Part shown: positions 1 through 5,821 of the stretch, piece after piece
Layout of the letters: the number at the start of each line of letters is the position of its first letter
How positions within the stretch are numbered: position 1 is the stretch's first letter
From: CAYNND01 sp964398775
Lineage (GTDB): Bacteria; Patescibacteriota; Minisyncoccia; Phycocordibacterales; UBA2100
DNA: 7,141 nt
Direction: 5' to 3'
NCBI GenBank assembly: GCA_964398775.1
Contig: CAYNND010000020.1
Location: forward strand, 1 to 7,141
The notes under the pieces: model-generated
The model's database searches: none
What the model was told of the DNA's origin: nothing
The model's input: the letters and a program-made list of their open reading frames with translations, nothing else
Position numbers and translations under genes: made by a program

Positions 1-1
1 A

Positions 2-1717
2 CAAGAGCACCAGCAAGCGATGCGCACGACTTGCACCGCAGCAGGACAACAGCAGCAATGTACGCAAGAGTTTCAACAATACACACATCCAGCAGGGCGT
101 GTGCCGTTTGAACAACACCAAGGATCCGGACAATACGCAGATCCCACAAAAAAACAACCTGCAACAAGTACAAAAAAAGATGCACAGGCAAAGGATAAAA
201 AACAGCAAGATGTACCAGACGCGAGTAGCCCTGATGCAAAAGCGACTGGGTGCGTCACTGTGCAGGATGCGGGGGACTGCGCAAAGGTCTGTCAGAAAAA
301 TGGATATGCAGAAGTACCTGCCGTCGATCAGGCAAATATATCAGCACAGCACAAGACATGTACCCCAGCGAAAAAAACTGAAGGGAAGACATACATCTGT
401 CGAGGAGGTGGACAAGGACAACAACAAGGACCGCAAAATCAACAAGGACCAGGAGCACAACAAGGTCCAGGGCAACAAGGTCCCGGTCAGCAAGGCACAC
501 CTCAACAAACATCAAAACAACAGCAACCACAGCAGCAATCACCCGGTCAGTCTTCGCCTCAACAGCCGCAAAGTTCACCACAGCCCGCGTACATGCCACC
601 ACCTGACCCTAGTCTGTTCAGTCAACCACAAAAAGCAAAGTGCGGGACTTTGACAGTAGTGCCAGCGACTATTAGCGCAGGTGAAAGTGCTGAATTGCGC
701 TGGTCAGGAGAAAGTGAGTTGCCGATGCATGCAGTTATAAAGACTGCGACGCGAGATGTTGATACGAAACGGTATGTCCGCGGAGGCTTGGGGATTGTTG
801 AGGAAGAAAGTATTGAGGTATCACCAGAATCCACAACACTCTACGGCTACACGTTGGTCAATGATGCAGGTACTACCCAATGTGGTCAGACAGCCTTACT
901 TAAGGTAACTCAAAAAGAAAAAAAAGAGGAATCTTCAGAAGATGTTGACGAAGAAATTCCAGAAGTACTTCGCTGCGGTACGACAGGTGGTGGTGGCTAC
1001 GCAACTCTTGCCTGGTCATGTCCTGTCGGTACTCGGTTTAGTATTGCAACGAGTGATAGAGATACCACTTTTACTACTGAACACCGTATACGCGGCGAGC
1101 TACAAGTGTTCCCGAGAGGAGCAACTACATATACAGTTCGATGCATGAAGAACTCTGTGCAGGAACTGGCACGTGATCAGTGTAGTATCGTGAGTCGACC
1201 ACGGCTCACCGAGCGAGTGCGATCATGGTTCAACGCAAAACCAGTACTTGAGCTTTCAGCCGACCCAAAGACAGTCCCGTACGGCACGGCGACACGTGTT
1301 ACATGGAATGCAGTAAATACTGACACCTGTGAACTGGTAAACATGACCTGTATCGAGCGAGAAGGTGATGCAAGTCGCTGTGAGCGCTACATAGGCGTCA
1401 ATGGATATATGTATGAAAACATCATGCGGCAAGCGACATACAAGCTCAGTTGCATGCACAGCGGTAAGGAAGTTCACAAAAGTATGAACGTATTTGTTGC
1501 GGGCATTCCTCCAATCCAAACATCAACTCCACAACAAGTGCAAAATAAAAAAAAGGAAGAACCAAAGCAAAGTAAGCGACCAGTTGTTGAGAACGAAGAC
1601 ACTGAAGATGCACCTATCATCCCACAGAAAAAGCCAGTCGCGCGTCCACCTGTAATTCCAAAAGCAACTCCGAACGTAGAACCTGATGAAGAGATGCTCG
1701 ATGAAGATATTGAGTAA
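2..1717 (+). CDS. Large secreted cysteine-rich/Ig-like repeat protein, 5'-truncated by window edge
   Basis: The reading frame is open to the left edge (571 residues visible), so the first ATG at 20 is internal, not the start. Residues are numbered from that ATG. Residues 1-127 carry seven of the eight cysteines of the domain shared with the three paralogues downstream (C5, C14, C78, C87, C91, C114, C127); by spacing (C-x11-C) the missing first cysteine lies just outside the window. Residues 31-77 form a K/Q/D-rich insertion in the loop after the conserved PFE. Residues 129-205 are a Q/G/P-rich linker. Three Ig-like beta domains follow, about 206-297, 318-391 and 408-495, each with a core Trp (W228, W332, W429) and a late Tyr strand such as TTYTV. 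The C-terminus is K/P-rich and then acidic, ending DEEMLDEDIE. No enzyme motif is seen. A surface or secreted structural role is inferred from the paralogues, which have N-terminal export signals. A flavinylation-like motif, if present, would lie upstream of the window. Confidence 0.85.
   Translation, partial: QEHQQAMRTTCTAAGQQQQCTQEFQQYTHPAGRVPFEQHQGSGQYADPTKKQPATSTKKDAQAKDKKQQDVPDASSPDAKATGCVTVQDAGDCAKVCQKNGYAEVPAVDQANISAQHKTCTPAKKTEGKTYICRGGGQGQQQGPQNQQGPGAQQGPGQQGPGQQGTPQQTSKQQQPQQQSPGQSSPQQPQSSPQPAYMPPPDPSLFSQPQKAKCGTLTVVPATISAGESAELRWSGESELPMHAVIKTATRDVDTKRYVRGGLGIVEEESIEVSPESTTLYGYTLVNDAGTTQCGQTALLKVTQKEKKEESSEDVDEEIPEVLRCGTTGGGGYATLAWSCPVGTRFSIATSDRDTTFTTEHRIRGELQVFPRGATTYTVRCMKNSVQELARDQCSIVSRPRLTERVRSWFNAKPVLELSADPKTVPYGTATRVTWNAVNTDTCELVNMTCIEREGDASRCERYIGVNGYMYENIMRQATYKLSCMHSGKEVHKSMNVFVAGIPPIQTSTPQQVQNKKKEEPKQSKRPVVENEDTEDAPIIPQKKPVARPPVIPKATPNVEPDEEMLDEDIE
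404..634 (+). repeat. Q/G/P-rich low-complexity linker with QQGPG-type repeats
   Basis: Residues 129-205 of the first gene are glutamine, glycine and proline rich. The first part iterates QQGPG units (about 141-159) in a loosely collagen-like manner; the second is Q/S/P-rich. It joins the cysteine-rich domain to the first Ig-like domain and is probably an extended, disordered spacer. Confidence 0.75.
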
Positions 1718-1734
1718 CACAACAGCACCTCTTC
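1688..1734. terminator. Imperfect stem-loop over the 3' end of the first gene, possible convergent terminator
   Basis: GAAGAGATGCT (1688-1698) can pair with AGCACCTCTTC (1724-1734), giving 10 of 11 pairs with one A-C mismatch and a 25-nt loop that includes the stop codon of the first gene. It lies between two convergent genes, so it could end or stabilise either transcript. No U-tract follows on the plus strand, and the loop is long for an intrinsic terminator, so the call is weak. Confidence 0.25.
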
Positions 1735-1761
1735 ACTCACTCAGAAAAGTATTAGAAAAAA

Positions 1762-2055
1762 TTATCGGCCTGCATAGCGCAACCAAGAACCTATGGCAAA
1801 CAGAAACACAGTGGCACGATAGAGCCAGAGCGCGGGGAATGTACTTGGTTCAATCAGTTCGTTTTCTGCGAAAATATACGCTACTTGTATAGTCGCAAAA
1901 CAGCACATACCCAAAATGAGTGCGAGTGCGCCATGTGCGGCGCTATCGTTCGTAGCTTCACTATATAATCGTACCCAGCATGCTATCGCGATAATCAATG
2001 CTATAAGCACTAGCCACTCAATGCTTATATACGAAAGCCATTGGTGCACCTCCAT
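1762..2055 (-). CDS. Small three-helix membrane protein, unknown function
   Basis: A 97-residue protein with three strongly hydrophobic segments at about residues 12-30, 42-63 and 73-92, joined by short polar loops, ending in WLRYAGR. I do not recognise the family. The start at 2055 is preferred over upstream in-frame Met codons (the longest at 2256) because those would overlap the divergent oxidoreductase gene or its promoter region, and because a TACACT -10 box lies exactly 7 nt before this ATG, matching other starts here. It is convergent with the first gene (44 bp between stops) and divergent from the ferric-reductase-like gene, with 73 bp between the two starts. That shared promoter region suggests co-regulation with the redox pair, but this is inference. 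It could be a minor subunit or accessory of the flavocytochrome or an unrelated inner-membrane protein. Confidence 0.65.
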   Translation of the reverse strand: MEVHQWLSYISIEWLVLIALIIAIACWVRLYSEATNDSAAHGALALILGMCCFATIQVAYIFAENELIEPSTFPALWLYRATVFLFAIGSWLRYAGR

Positions 2056-2062
2056 GCAGATG

Positions 2063-2068
2063 AGTGTA
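2063..2068 (-). promoter_or_regulatory. -10 box (TACACT) of the small membrane protein, leaderless arrangement
   Basis: On the minus strand TACACT matches TATAAT at four of six positions, including the key TA...T. It is followed by CATCTGC (7 nt) and then the ATG at 2055, so transcription should begin at or next to the start codon. No convincing -35 box is seen 16-18 nt upstream. Confidence 0.45.
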
Positions 2069-2073
2069 CCATG

Positions 2074-2090
2074 TTTCAGCATATCTGAAA
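2074..2090. promoter_or_regulatory. Perfect dyad TTTCAG-N5-CTGAAA, candidate operator
   Basis: TTTCAG (2074-2079) and CTGAAA (2085-2090) are exact inverted repeats separated by CATAT. The dyad lies between the two divergent -10 boxes, at about the -35 position of the minus-strand promoter and just upstream of that of the plus-strand promoter. A dimeric regulator bound here could control both directions. No regulator gene is present in the window, so the assignment rests on symmetry and placement only. Confidence 0.4.
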
Positions 2091-2113
2091 TATAGATGTG
2101 CAAAAAGCGATGA

Positions 2114-2121
2114 TATAGTAT
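2114..2121 (+). promoter_or_regulatory. -10 region of the redox pair (TATAGT / TAGTAT), leaderless arrangement
   Basis: Two overlapping -10-like hexamers occur: TATAGT (2114-2119, five of six to consensus) and TAGTAT (2116-2121). The second ends exactly 7 nt before the ATG at 2129, the first 9 nt before. Either would put the transcription start at or within a few bases of the start codon, and there is no Shine-Dalgarno sequence. A -35 box is not clear. Confidence 0.5.
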
Positions 2122-2128
2122 ACCCATC

Positions 2129-3451
2129 ATGCCTACGCTGATTGCGCGACTGTTTGTCTTAGTGTTGCTGGTTTCAAATATTGTCGTTACATGCGCACTG
2201 TGGTGGATGGTATCTGGTGGCTTGTTTATGCAAGGTACAACTCTTGGGTACTCCATCTCCTTGGGGAGACTTACTGGATTGCTCGCTCAAGTGGTGTTGT
2301 TGTTGCAGATAGTTCTTGTTGCGCGCATTCACTGGATAGAAGAATGGTTTGGTAACGACAAGATGGTGACAGCGCATCGGTACATTGGCTTTGGTATTCT
2401 CGTTTTATTTTTTGCGCATGTATGGTTCGTGACTATCGCATACAGCATCAAGCAGAACACTACGTTTTATGCGCAGCTCATAACTTTTGTCGATGATTGG
2501 GATGATGTGCGGCTTGCCGCGATGGGCGTTCTGGTGTTCTGTATCGTCGGACTGACCTCTGTAAAAGTTATTCGCTCAAAGATGCAGTACGAGACATGGT
2601 ACTTGCTACACCTACTGACGTATGCAGCTTTCTTCTTGGTGTTTACCCACCAGATAGAGACAGGCGATGTTGCAGTCGGTTACCCGCTGTACTACTGGCT
2701 TGTTTTGAACGGTGCTGTCGGTCTGCTGTTTGTCGGGTACCGGTGGATTATGCCGTTTCTCAACTCACGGTATCACCGCTTTGTTGTGGAGAAAGTCGTC
2801 CAAGAGCACCCACTTATTTTTTCAATATACTTGACCGGTCGTCACATGGAAGAATTTGTATTTGAGGGAGGACAATACGCGACATTACGCTTTCACGCAC
2901 GCTGGTTTTTCTACCCACATCCGTTTTCTTTTTCTCAAAAACAAAATGGAACACAATTACGGTTTACTATTAAAAATCTTGGTACATGGACGGCTGCAAT
3001 GGGGAAGATTGCACCAGGTACCCGAGTCACTGTCGGGGGGCCATACGGTCGCTTCACGAGGAATGCTGCAAAAAAAAGGAAGTTTCTGCTTATTGCCGGA
3101 GGTATCGGCATATCACCAATAGTCGCTTTAGCCCAAGAGCTCACTGAACAGTATGCGTACCCTGATGATGTGATAGCGCTTTATAGTGCTCGCACGAAAG
3201 CTGAACTTGCACTTCGTGATGACTTGCTGAAGGCAACACGACGTACATTCTGTTTTACTTCGGAGCCTTCCGACCAAGTCGCCATCCAAGGTGTCATTGA
3301 TGAAGCAGTCTTTAATCAGTATGTTCCAGACATTTCGGAGCGTGATATCTACATCTGTGGACCACTCCCAATGATGCTTGCGCTCAGGGCACTGCTTATT
3401 AAAATGGGTGTACCGAAACACCAAATACACTATGAGAAATTCGCATATTAA
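2129..3451 (+). CDS. Ferric-reductase-like transmembrane flavocytochrome (NOX/FRE type) with FAD/NAD(P)-binding reductase domain
   Basis: This 440-residue protein probably passes electrons from cytosolic NAD(P)H through FAD and two haems across the membrane. The N-terminal half has about six hydrophobic helices (roughly 5-27, 44-65, 84-105, 127-146, 155-175, 184-203). Four histidines sit in the classic bis-haem pattern: H83 and H97 (13 residues between) and H161 and H174 (12 between), the spacing known from NOX/FRE proteins. The C-terminal half is a ferredoxin-NADP reductase-type module: HPFSFS at 264-269 for FAD, GPYGRF at 304-309, the dinucleotide-binding GGIGISP at 324-330, CGPLPMM at 410-416 and the terminal EKF. 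The start at 2129 has a -10 box just upstream. The ApbE-like gene follows 23 bp after the stop, probably in the same transcript. The acceptor could be flavinylated exported proteins, ferric iron or oxygen; the sequence alone does not say which. Confidence 0.9.
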   Translation: MPTLIARLFVLVLLVSNIVVTCALWWMVSGGLFMQGTTLGYSISLGRLTGLLAQVVLLLQIVLVARIHWIEEWFGNDKMVTAHRYIGFGILVLFFAHVWFVTIAYSIKQNTTFYAQLITFVDDWDDVRLAAMGVLVFCIVGLTSVKVIRSKMQYETWYLLHLLTYAAFFLVFTHQIETGDVAVGYPLYYWLVLNGAVGLLFVGYRWIMPFLNSRYHRFVVEKVVQEHPLIFSIYLTGRHMEEFVFEGGQYATLRFHARWFFYPHPFSFSQKQNGTQLRFTIKNLGTWTAAMGKIAPGTRVTVGGPYGRFTRNAAKKRKFLLIAGGIGISPIVALAQELTEQYAYPDDVIALYSARTKAELALRDDLLKATRRTFCFTSEPSDQVAIQGVIDEAVFNQYVPDISERDIYICGPLPMMLALRALLIKMGVPKHQIHYEKFAY

Positions 3452-3474
3452 TACAGCACGAATCGCAAGCCGAC

Positions 3475-4356
3475 ATGAGTGCTGAGCCACGAGTACATCA
3501 GTTTAATGCGACGGGTACCACGTGGCGTATTACGATATGGGATGAGATGACGTTGTATCGATTTGCTGATATATGCAAAAGCGTCGAGACATACTGCGAG
3601 AGTTTTGAAGCACTCTACTCGAGGTTCCGTCCGACCTCACTGGTGACAGCGCTGGGGAATACCACTGGTATCGTGGAAGTACCAAAAGATTTTAACGAAA
3701 TGCTCCAGTGGTACTTCTTGCTCTATATGCCGACGCGCCGAAAAATAAATCCTGCAATTGGAGTCGCGCTCACTGATGCAGGATATGATGCTGAACTCAC
3801 GTTTACTGAGAAATCTGTGCGCCGCCCAGTTCCGGATTTGTTTCATGCAGTACGTATTGTCGATGCGACGCACATAGAACTCAAAGAGCGAGTCATGTTT
3901 GATTTTGGAGCACTCGGCAAAGGGTATCTTGTCGACAAGTGCGCCGCCATACTGAAAGCTGCTGGTGTTGATAGATACATGGTAGACGGGGGAGGAGATA
4001 TATTCTATGACCAGAAAAACGGTGAACCTATTACTGTCGGACTTGAGCATCCCTGGGAAGACAAAAAACTAGTCGGTGTCGCTACACTGTTGCGAGGTTC
4101 TATTTGCGGCTCTGCGATTAATCGAAGGCGCTGGGCAGGACATCATCACTACATTGACCCACATACGCATACATCGCCGCAAGATATTGTAGCTGTATGG
4201 GTAGCTGCTGGGAGTGCCGTTGCAGCTGATGCCTTTGCTTCCTGTCTCTTTTTTGTAAACCCAGAAGCCCTCACGCATGCCCCATTTGAATACTGCATAG
4301 TGAATAAAGATATGAAGTTAAAACATTCAGAACACTTCTCTGCGCGCTTCTACTAG
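3475..4356 (+). CDS. apbE: ApbE-family FAD:protein FMN transferase
   Basis: ApbE enzymes transfer FMN from FAD to a Ser/Thr of target proteins, using Mg2+. The 293-residue length is slightly short for the family. Family motifs appear in order: the N-terminal GTTW strand (residues 14-17, as in MGTxW); SRFRPTSLVTALGN (about 49-62, the S-x-Y/F-x-P-x-S region); INPAIG at 91-96; FDFGALGKGYLVD (142-154, the D-x-G-G-x-x-K-G core); DGGGDI at 171-176; HHYIDPHTH (224-232, as in H-x-I-x-D-P-x-T); and AADAFAS (250-256), with D252 and S256 at the positions of the Asp and Thr that bind metal. No signal peptide or lipobox is seen after the first Met, so as drawn the enzyme is cytosolic, which is unusual if its targets are exported. 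No Shine-Dalgarno site or -10 box precedes the start, which fits co-transcription with the flavocytochrome. The next genes encode candidate substrates. Confidence 0.88.
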   Translation: MSAEPRVHQFNATGTTWRITIWDEMTLYRFADICKSVETYCESFEALYSRFRPTSLVTALGNTTGIVEVPKDFNEMLQWYFLLYMPTRRKINPAIGVALTDAGYDAELTFTEKSVRRPVPDLFHAVRIVDATHIELKERVMFDFGALGKGYLVDKCAAILKAAGVDRYMVDGGGDIFYDQKNGEPITVGLEHPWEDKKLVGVATLLRGSICGSAINRRRWAGHHHYIDPHTHTSPQDIVAVWVAAGSAVAADAFASCLFFVNPEALTHAPFEYCIVNKDMKLKHSEHFSARFY

Positions 4357-4372
4357 ATTGTTGTGTACAAGC

Positions 4373-4402
4373 GTGACGCGAATGAGTGGGATACGGTATA
4401 AT
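4373..4402 (+). promoter_or_regulatory. Promoter of the secreted-paralogue operon: TATAAT with possible -35 GTGACG, leaderless
   Basis: A perfect TATAAT lies at 4397-4402 and is followed by 7 nt (CATCACA) and the ATG at 4410. A GTGACG at 4373-4378 matches TTGACA at four of six positions with an 18-nt spacer. The transcript should start at or beside the A of ATG. This is the strongest promoter in the window and probably drives the three genes from 4410 to 7021. Confidence 0.65.
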
Positions 4403-4409
4403 CATCACA

Positions 4410-5039
4410 ATGAAAGCATCATCGAGACTTCGCGATTATACTCGTGAACTTTTTCTTGTAGTGGCAGCACTCCTAGCACTCGGAGGGTATGCATATCAGC
4501 TCGATAAGATCGTCTCTGCGTCTGTACCACCGTACACAACGAGTACTCATACCTCAACGACGTTCAACCCAGCCTCAATACATGAAGGCTATACTACTGA
4601 TGTAGGTAGCAGTATCATCGGGAGTATTTTGCCTGACGTAGTAAGTGGCGCATCAGATATGAGCTGGGAGCAGCCAGCAGCGCCCACAACCCGAAAGAAA
4701 AACATCAAGATAAACGATAGTCCTGTTGTTGGTGCGAGTACTGGTAACTTGACCACAACATGCGCACAAAAGCACACAGCAAAGCGAGATAAAGTATGTG
4801 CGAGTAGTGATGACCCAACTCGATGCAAGGACTCGTTTGCAAAGTATAAGCATGCTTCAGGGCAGGTCCCCTTTGAAAGTGGCAGTAAAAAGATATGCGT
4901 GACCGGTAAAGATGCTGGTAAATGTTCAATCGTGTGCGGGAAGAAAGGTTTCAAAAAAGCGACAGGAAGTGGGGGTACTCCCTGCGTAGCCGGAAAATCA
5001 TTCACTGAAAAGGGTCCATTCGTCTGCCGTACAAAATAA
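4410..5039 (+). CDS. Exported eight-cysteine-domain protein with flavinylation-like motif DVVSGAS (paralogue 1)
   Basis: The protein has 209 residues. An in-frame GTG at 4386 would put the promoter's TATAAT inside the coding region, so the ATG at 4410 is chosen. A hydrophobic export signal or membrane anchor spans about residues 13-29. A Ser/Thr-rich stretch leads to ILPDVVSGAS at 73-82, which contains D76-V-V-S79-G-A-S82 and fits the D-x-x-[S/T]-G-A-[S/T] motif modified by ApbE; the FMN acceptor would be S82. A short linker precedes the eight-cysteine domain: C118, C130, C139, C163, C172, C176, C192 and C206, with the conserved F-x2-Y...VPFE between the third and fourth and G-K-C-x3-C-x3-G-F around the fifth and sixth. 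The protein ends right after the last cysteine (CRTK), so it is the minimal member of the family. It is first in a three-gene operon just downstream of apbE. No known domain is recognised; electron carrier is a hypothesis. Confidence 0.8.
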   Translation: MKASSRLRDYTRELFLVVAALLALGGYAYQLDKIVSASVPPYTTSTHTSTTFNPASIHEGYTTDVGSSIIGSILPDVVSGASDMSWEQPAAPTTRKKNIKINDSPVVGASTGNLTTTCAQKHTAKRDKVCASSDDPTRCKDSFAKYKHASGQVPFESGSKKICVTGKDAGKCSIVCGKKGFKKATGSGGTPCVAGKSFTEKGPFVCRTK

Positions 5040-5040
5040 C

Positions 5041-5814
5041 ATGCGTAGAACTCGTACAACCTATCGTGCGGTCATCACAGCGTGTTCAACAGTAGCAGCT
5101 CTCTACGGGCTTGCGGTGTATCCACGTATTGATGAAGAAGTTTCGATTCGAAATACGTGTGTGACTGCGCTCTTGGGTACCGGTGTTTTCCAGCCACTCC
5201 ACGGCGGCTTTTCTGCTGCGGTGAGTGGTACTTTGTATAGCCTTGTAATGCCAACTGCAGTTGCGCGCGCATCAGGCGGCGGTGGTGGAGGCGGTGGTGG
5301 TGGTAGTGGAAGCTGTGGTTCTGGAAGTGGTCAGGGTCAGCAACAGCAAGAACAACCTACAGCAACAAGCGGCTCTTCGGAAACATCCGGTTCCTGGCAG
5401 GAAGCAGCAGAGCGTATGAAGAAAGCTCAAGTTCCCGCACGCACTGTTTCAAATACTCCTGACAACCTCACGGCGCATTGTCTCAAGAAGAATCGCTCTA
5501 CAAAAAATGTTCGATGCGGTACTGGCTCAAAGTCCGGCTCATGCAGACATGCATTTGATGTATACACCACAAAAGCATCCATCATTCCTTTTGAAGGTTC
5601 AGGTGAGGGAAGCTGCGTAACTGTAAAAGTTGCTGGTACATGTGGTGCATGTGGAAGAATGGGCTTTAAGGTGGGTGGCTCGGGAGAGAGCTGCACACCT
5701 AAGAGTGGGCTTGGGGTCGATGTTGACCAATCTTTTAGCTGCAGAACAGTGAAAGATACAACTGAAGCAGAGGGTACTGATGCTGAGTCTCAAGCAGAAG
5801 ATACATTCCAATAA
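5041..5814 (+). CDS. Exported eight-cysteine-domain protein with polyglycine linker and degenerate motif (paralogue 2)
   Basis: The protein has 257 residues and starts one base after the preceding stop codon, with no Shine-Dalgarno site, so translation is probably coupled to the upstream gene. A hydrophobic segment lies at about residues 10-27. At the position where the other two exported paralogues have ILPDVVSGAS this one has VMPTAVARAS (69-78): the Asp, Ser and Gly of the flavinylation-like motif are gone, leaving something closer to a signal-peptidase A-x-A site. Ten consecutive glycines (79-88) and a G/S/Q-rich linker with an extra cysteine (C92) follow. The eight-cysteine domain runs 147-234 (C147, C159, C168, C192, C201, C204, C218, C234) with AFDVYTTKASIIPFEG after the third cysteine; the fifth and sixth cysteines are C-x2-C rather than C-x3-C. 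The tail is acidic. Role unknown; it may be a structural partner rather than a flavin carrier. Confidence 0.8.
   Translation: MRRTRTTYRAVITACSTVAALYGLAVYPRIDEEVSIRNTCVTALLGTGVFQPLHGGFSAAVSGTLYSLVMPTAVARASGGGGGGGGGGSGSCGSGSGQGQQQQEQPTATSGSSETSGSWQEAAERMKKAQVPARTVSNTPDNLTAHCLKKNRSTKNVRCGTGSKSGSCRHAFDVYTTKASIIPFEGSGEGSCVTVKVAGTCGACGRMGFKVGGSGESCTPKSGLGVDVDQSFSCRTVKDTTEAEGTDAESQAEDTFQ
5275..5304 (+). repeat. Polyglycine tract, ten Gly codons
   Basis: Ten consecutive glycine codons in paralogue 2 mix GGC, GGT and GGA. The synonymous mixture makes a recent slippage expansion less likely and suggests the flexible spacer is kept at the protein level. Confidence 0.8.
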
Positions 5815-5821
5815 GTCCTGT

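Noticed and set aside
20..22. ATG as the start of the first gene
   Set aside because: The frame is open upstream to the window edge, and this ATG lies inside the eight-cysteine domain, between its first and second cysteines.
404..634. Q-rich repeats as a possible CRISPR or tandem DNA repeat array
   Set aside because: The period is irregular and the repetition is at the protein level with mixed codons; there are no spacers of constant length.
99..653. Overlapping 184-codon plus-strand frame and a 115-codon minus-strand frame at 255-602
   Set aside because: They are shadows of the A- and Q-rich first gene; their composition is skewed by CAA repeats, while the main frame has the conserved cysteine domain.
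2056..2256. N-terminal extension of the minus-strand membrane protein up to 2256
   Set aside because: It runs antisense into the start of the flavocytochrome gene and across both promoters; the extra residues look non-coding, and a well-placed -10 box precedes the ATG at 2055.
4343..4376. Short inverted repeat CGCTT/AAGCG after apbE as a terminator
   Set aside because: Only five pairs with a long loop and no U-tract; it is not distinguishable from chance.
4386..4409. GTG start giving an eight-residue N-terminal extension of paralogue 1
   Set aside because: It would place the perfect TATAAT promoter box inside the coding region; ATG 4410 gives a normal signal-like N-terminus and the standard 7-nt spacing.
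5780..5821. ATG start giving a 14-residue extension of paralogue 3
   Set aside because: It overlaps the 3' end of the previous gene by 35 nt and adds a polar stretch; ATG 5822 just after that stop fits a signal peptide better.
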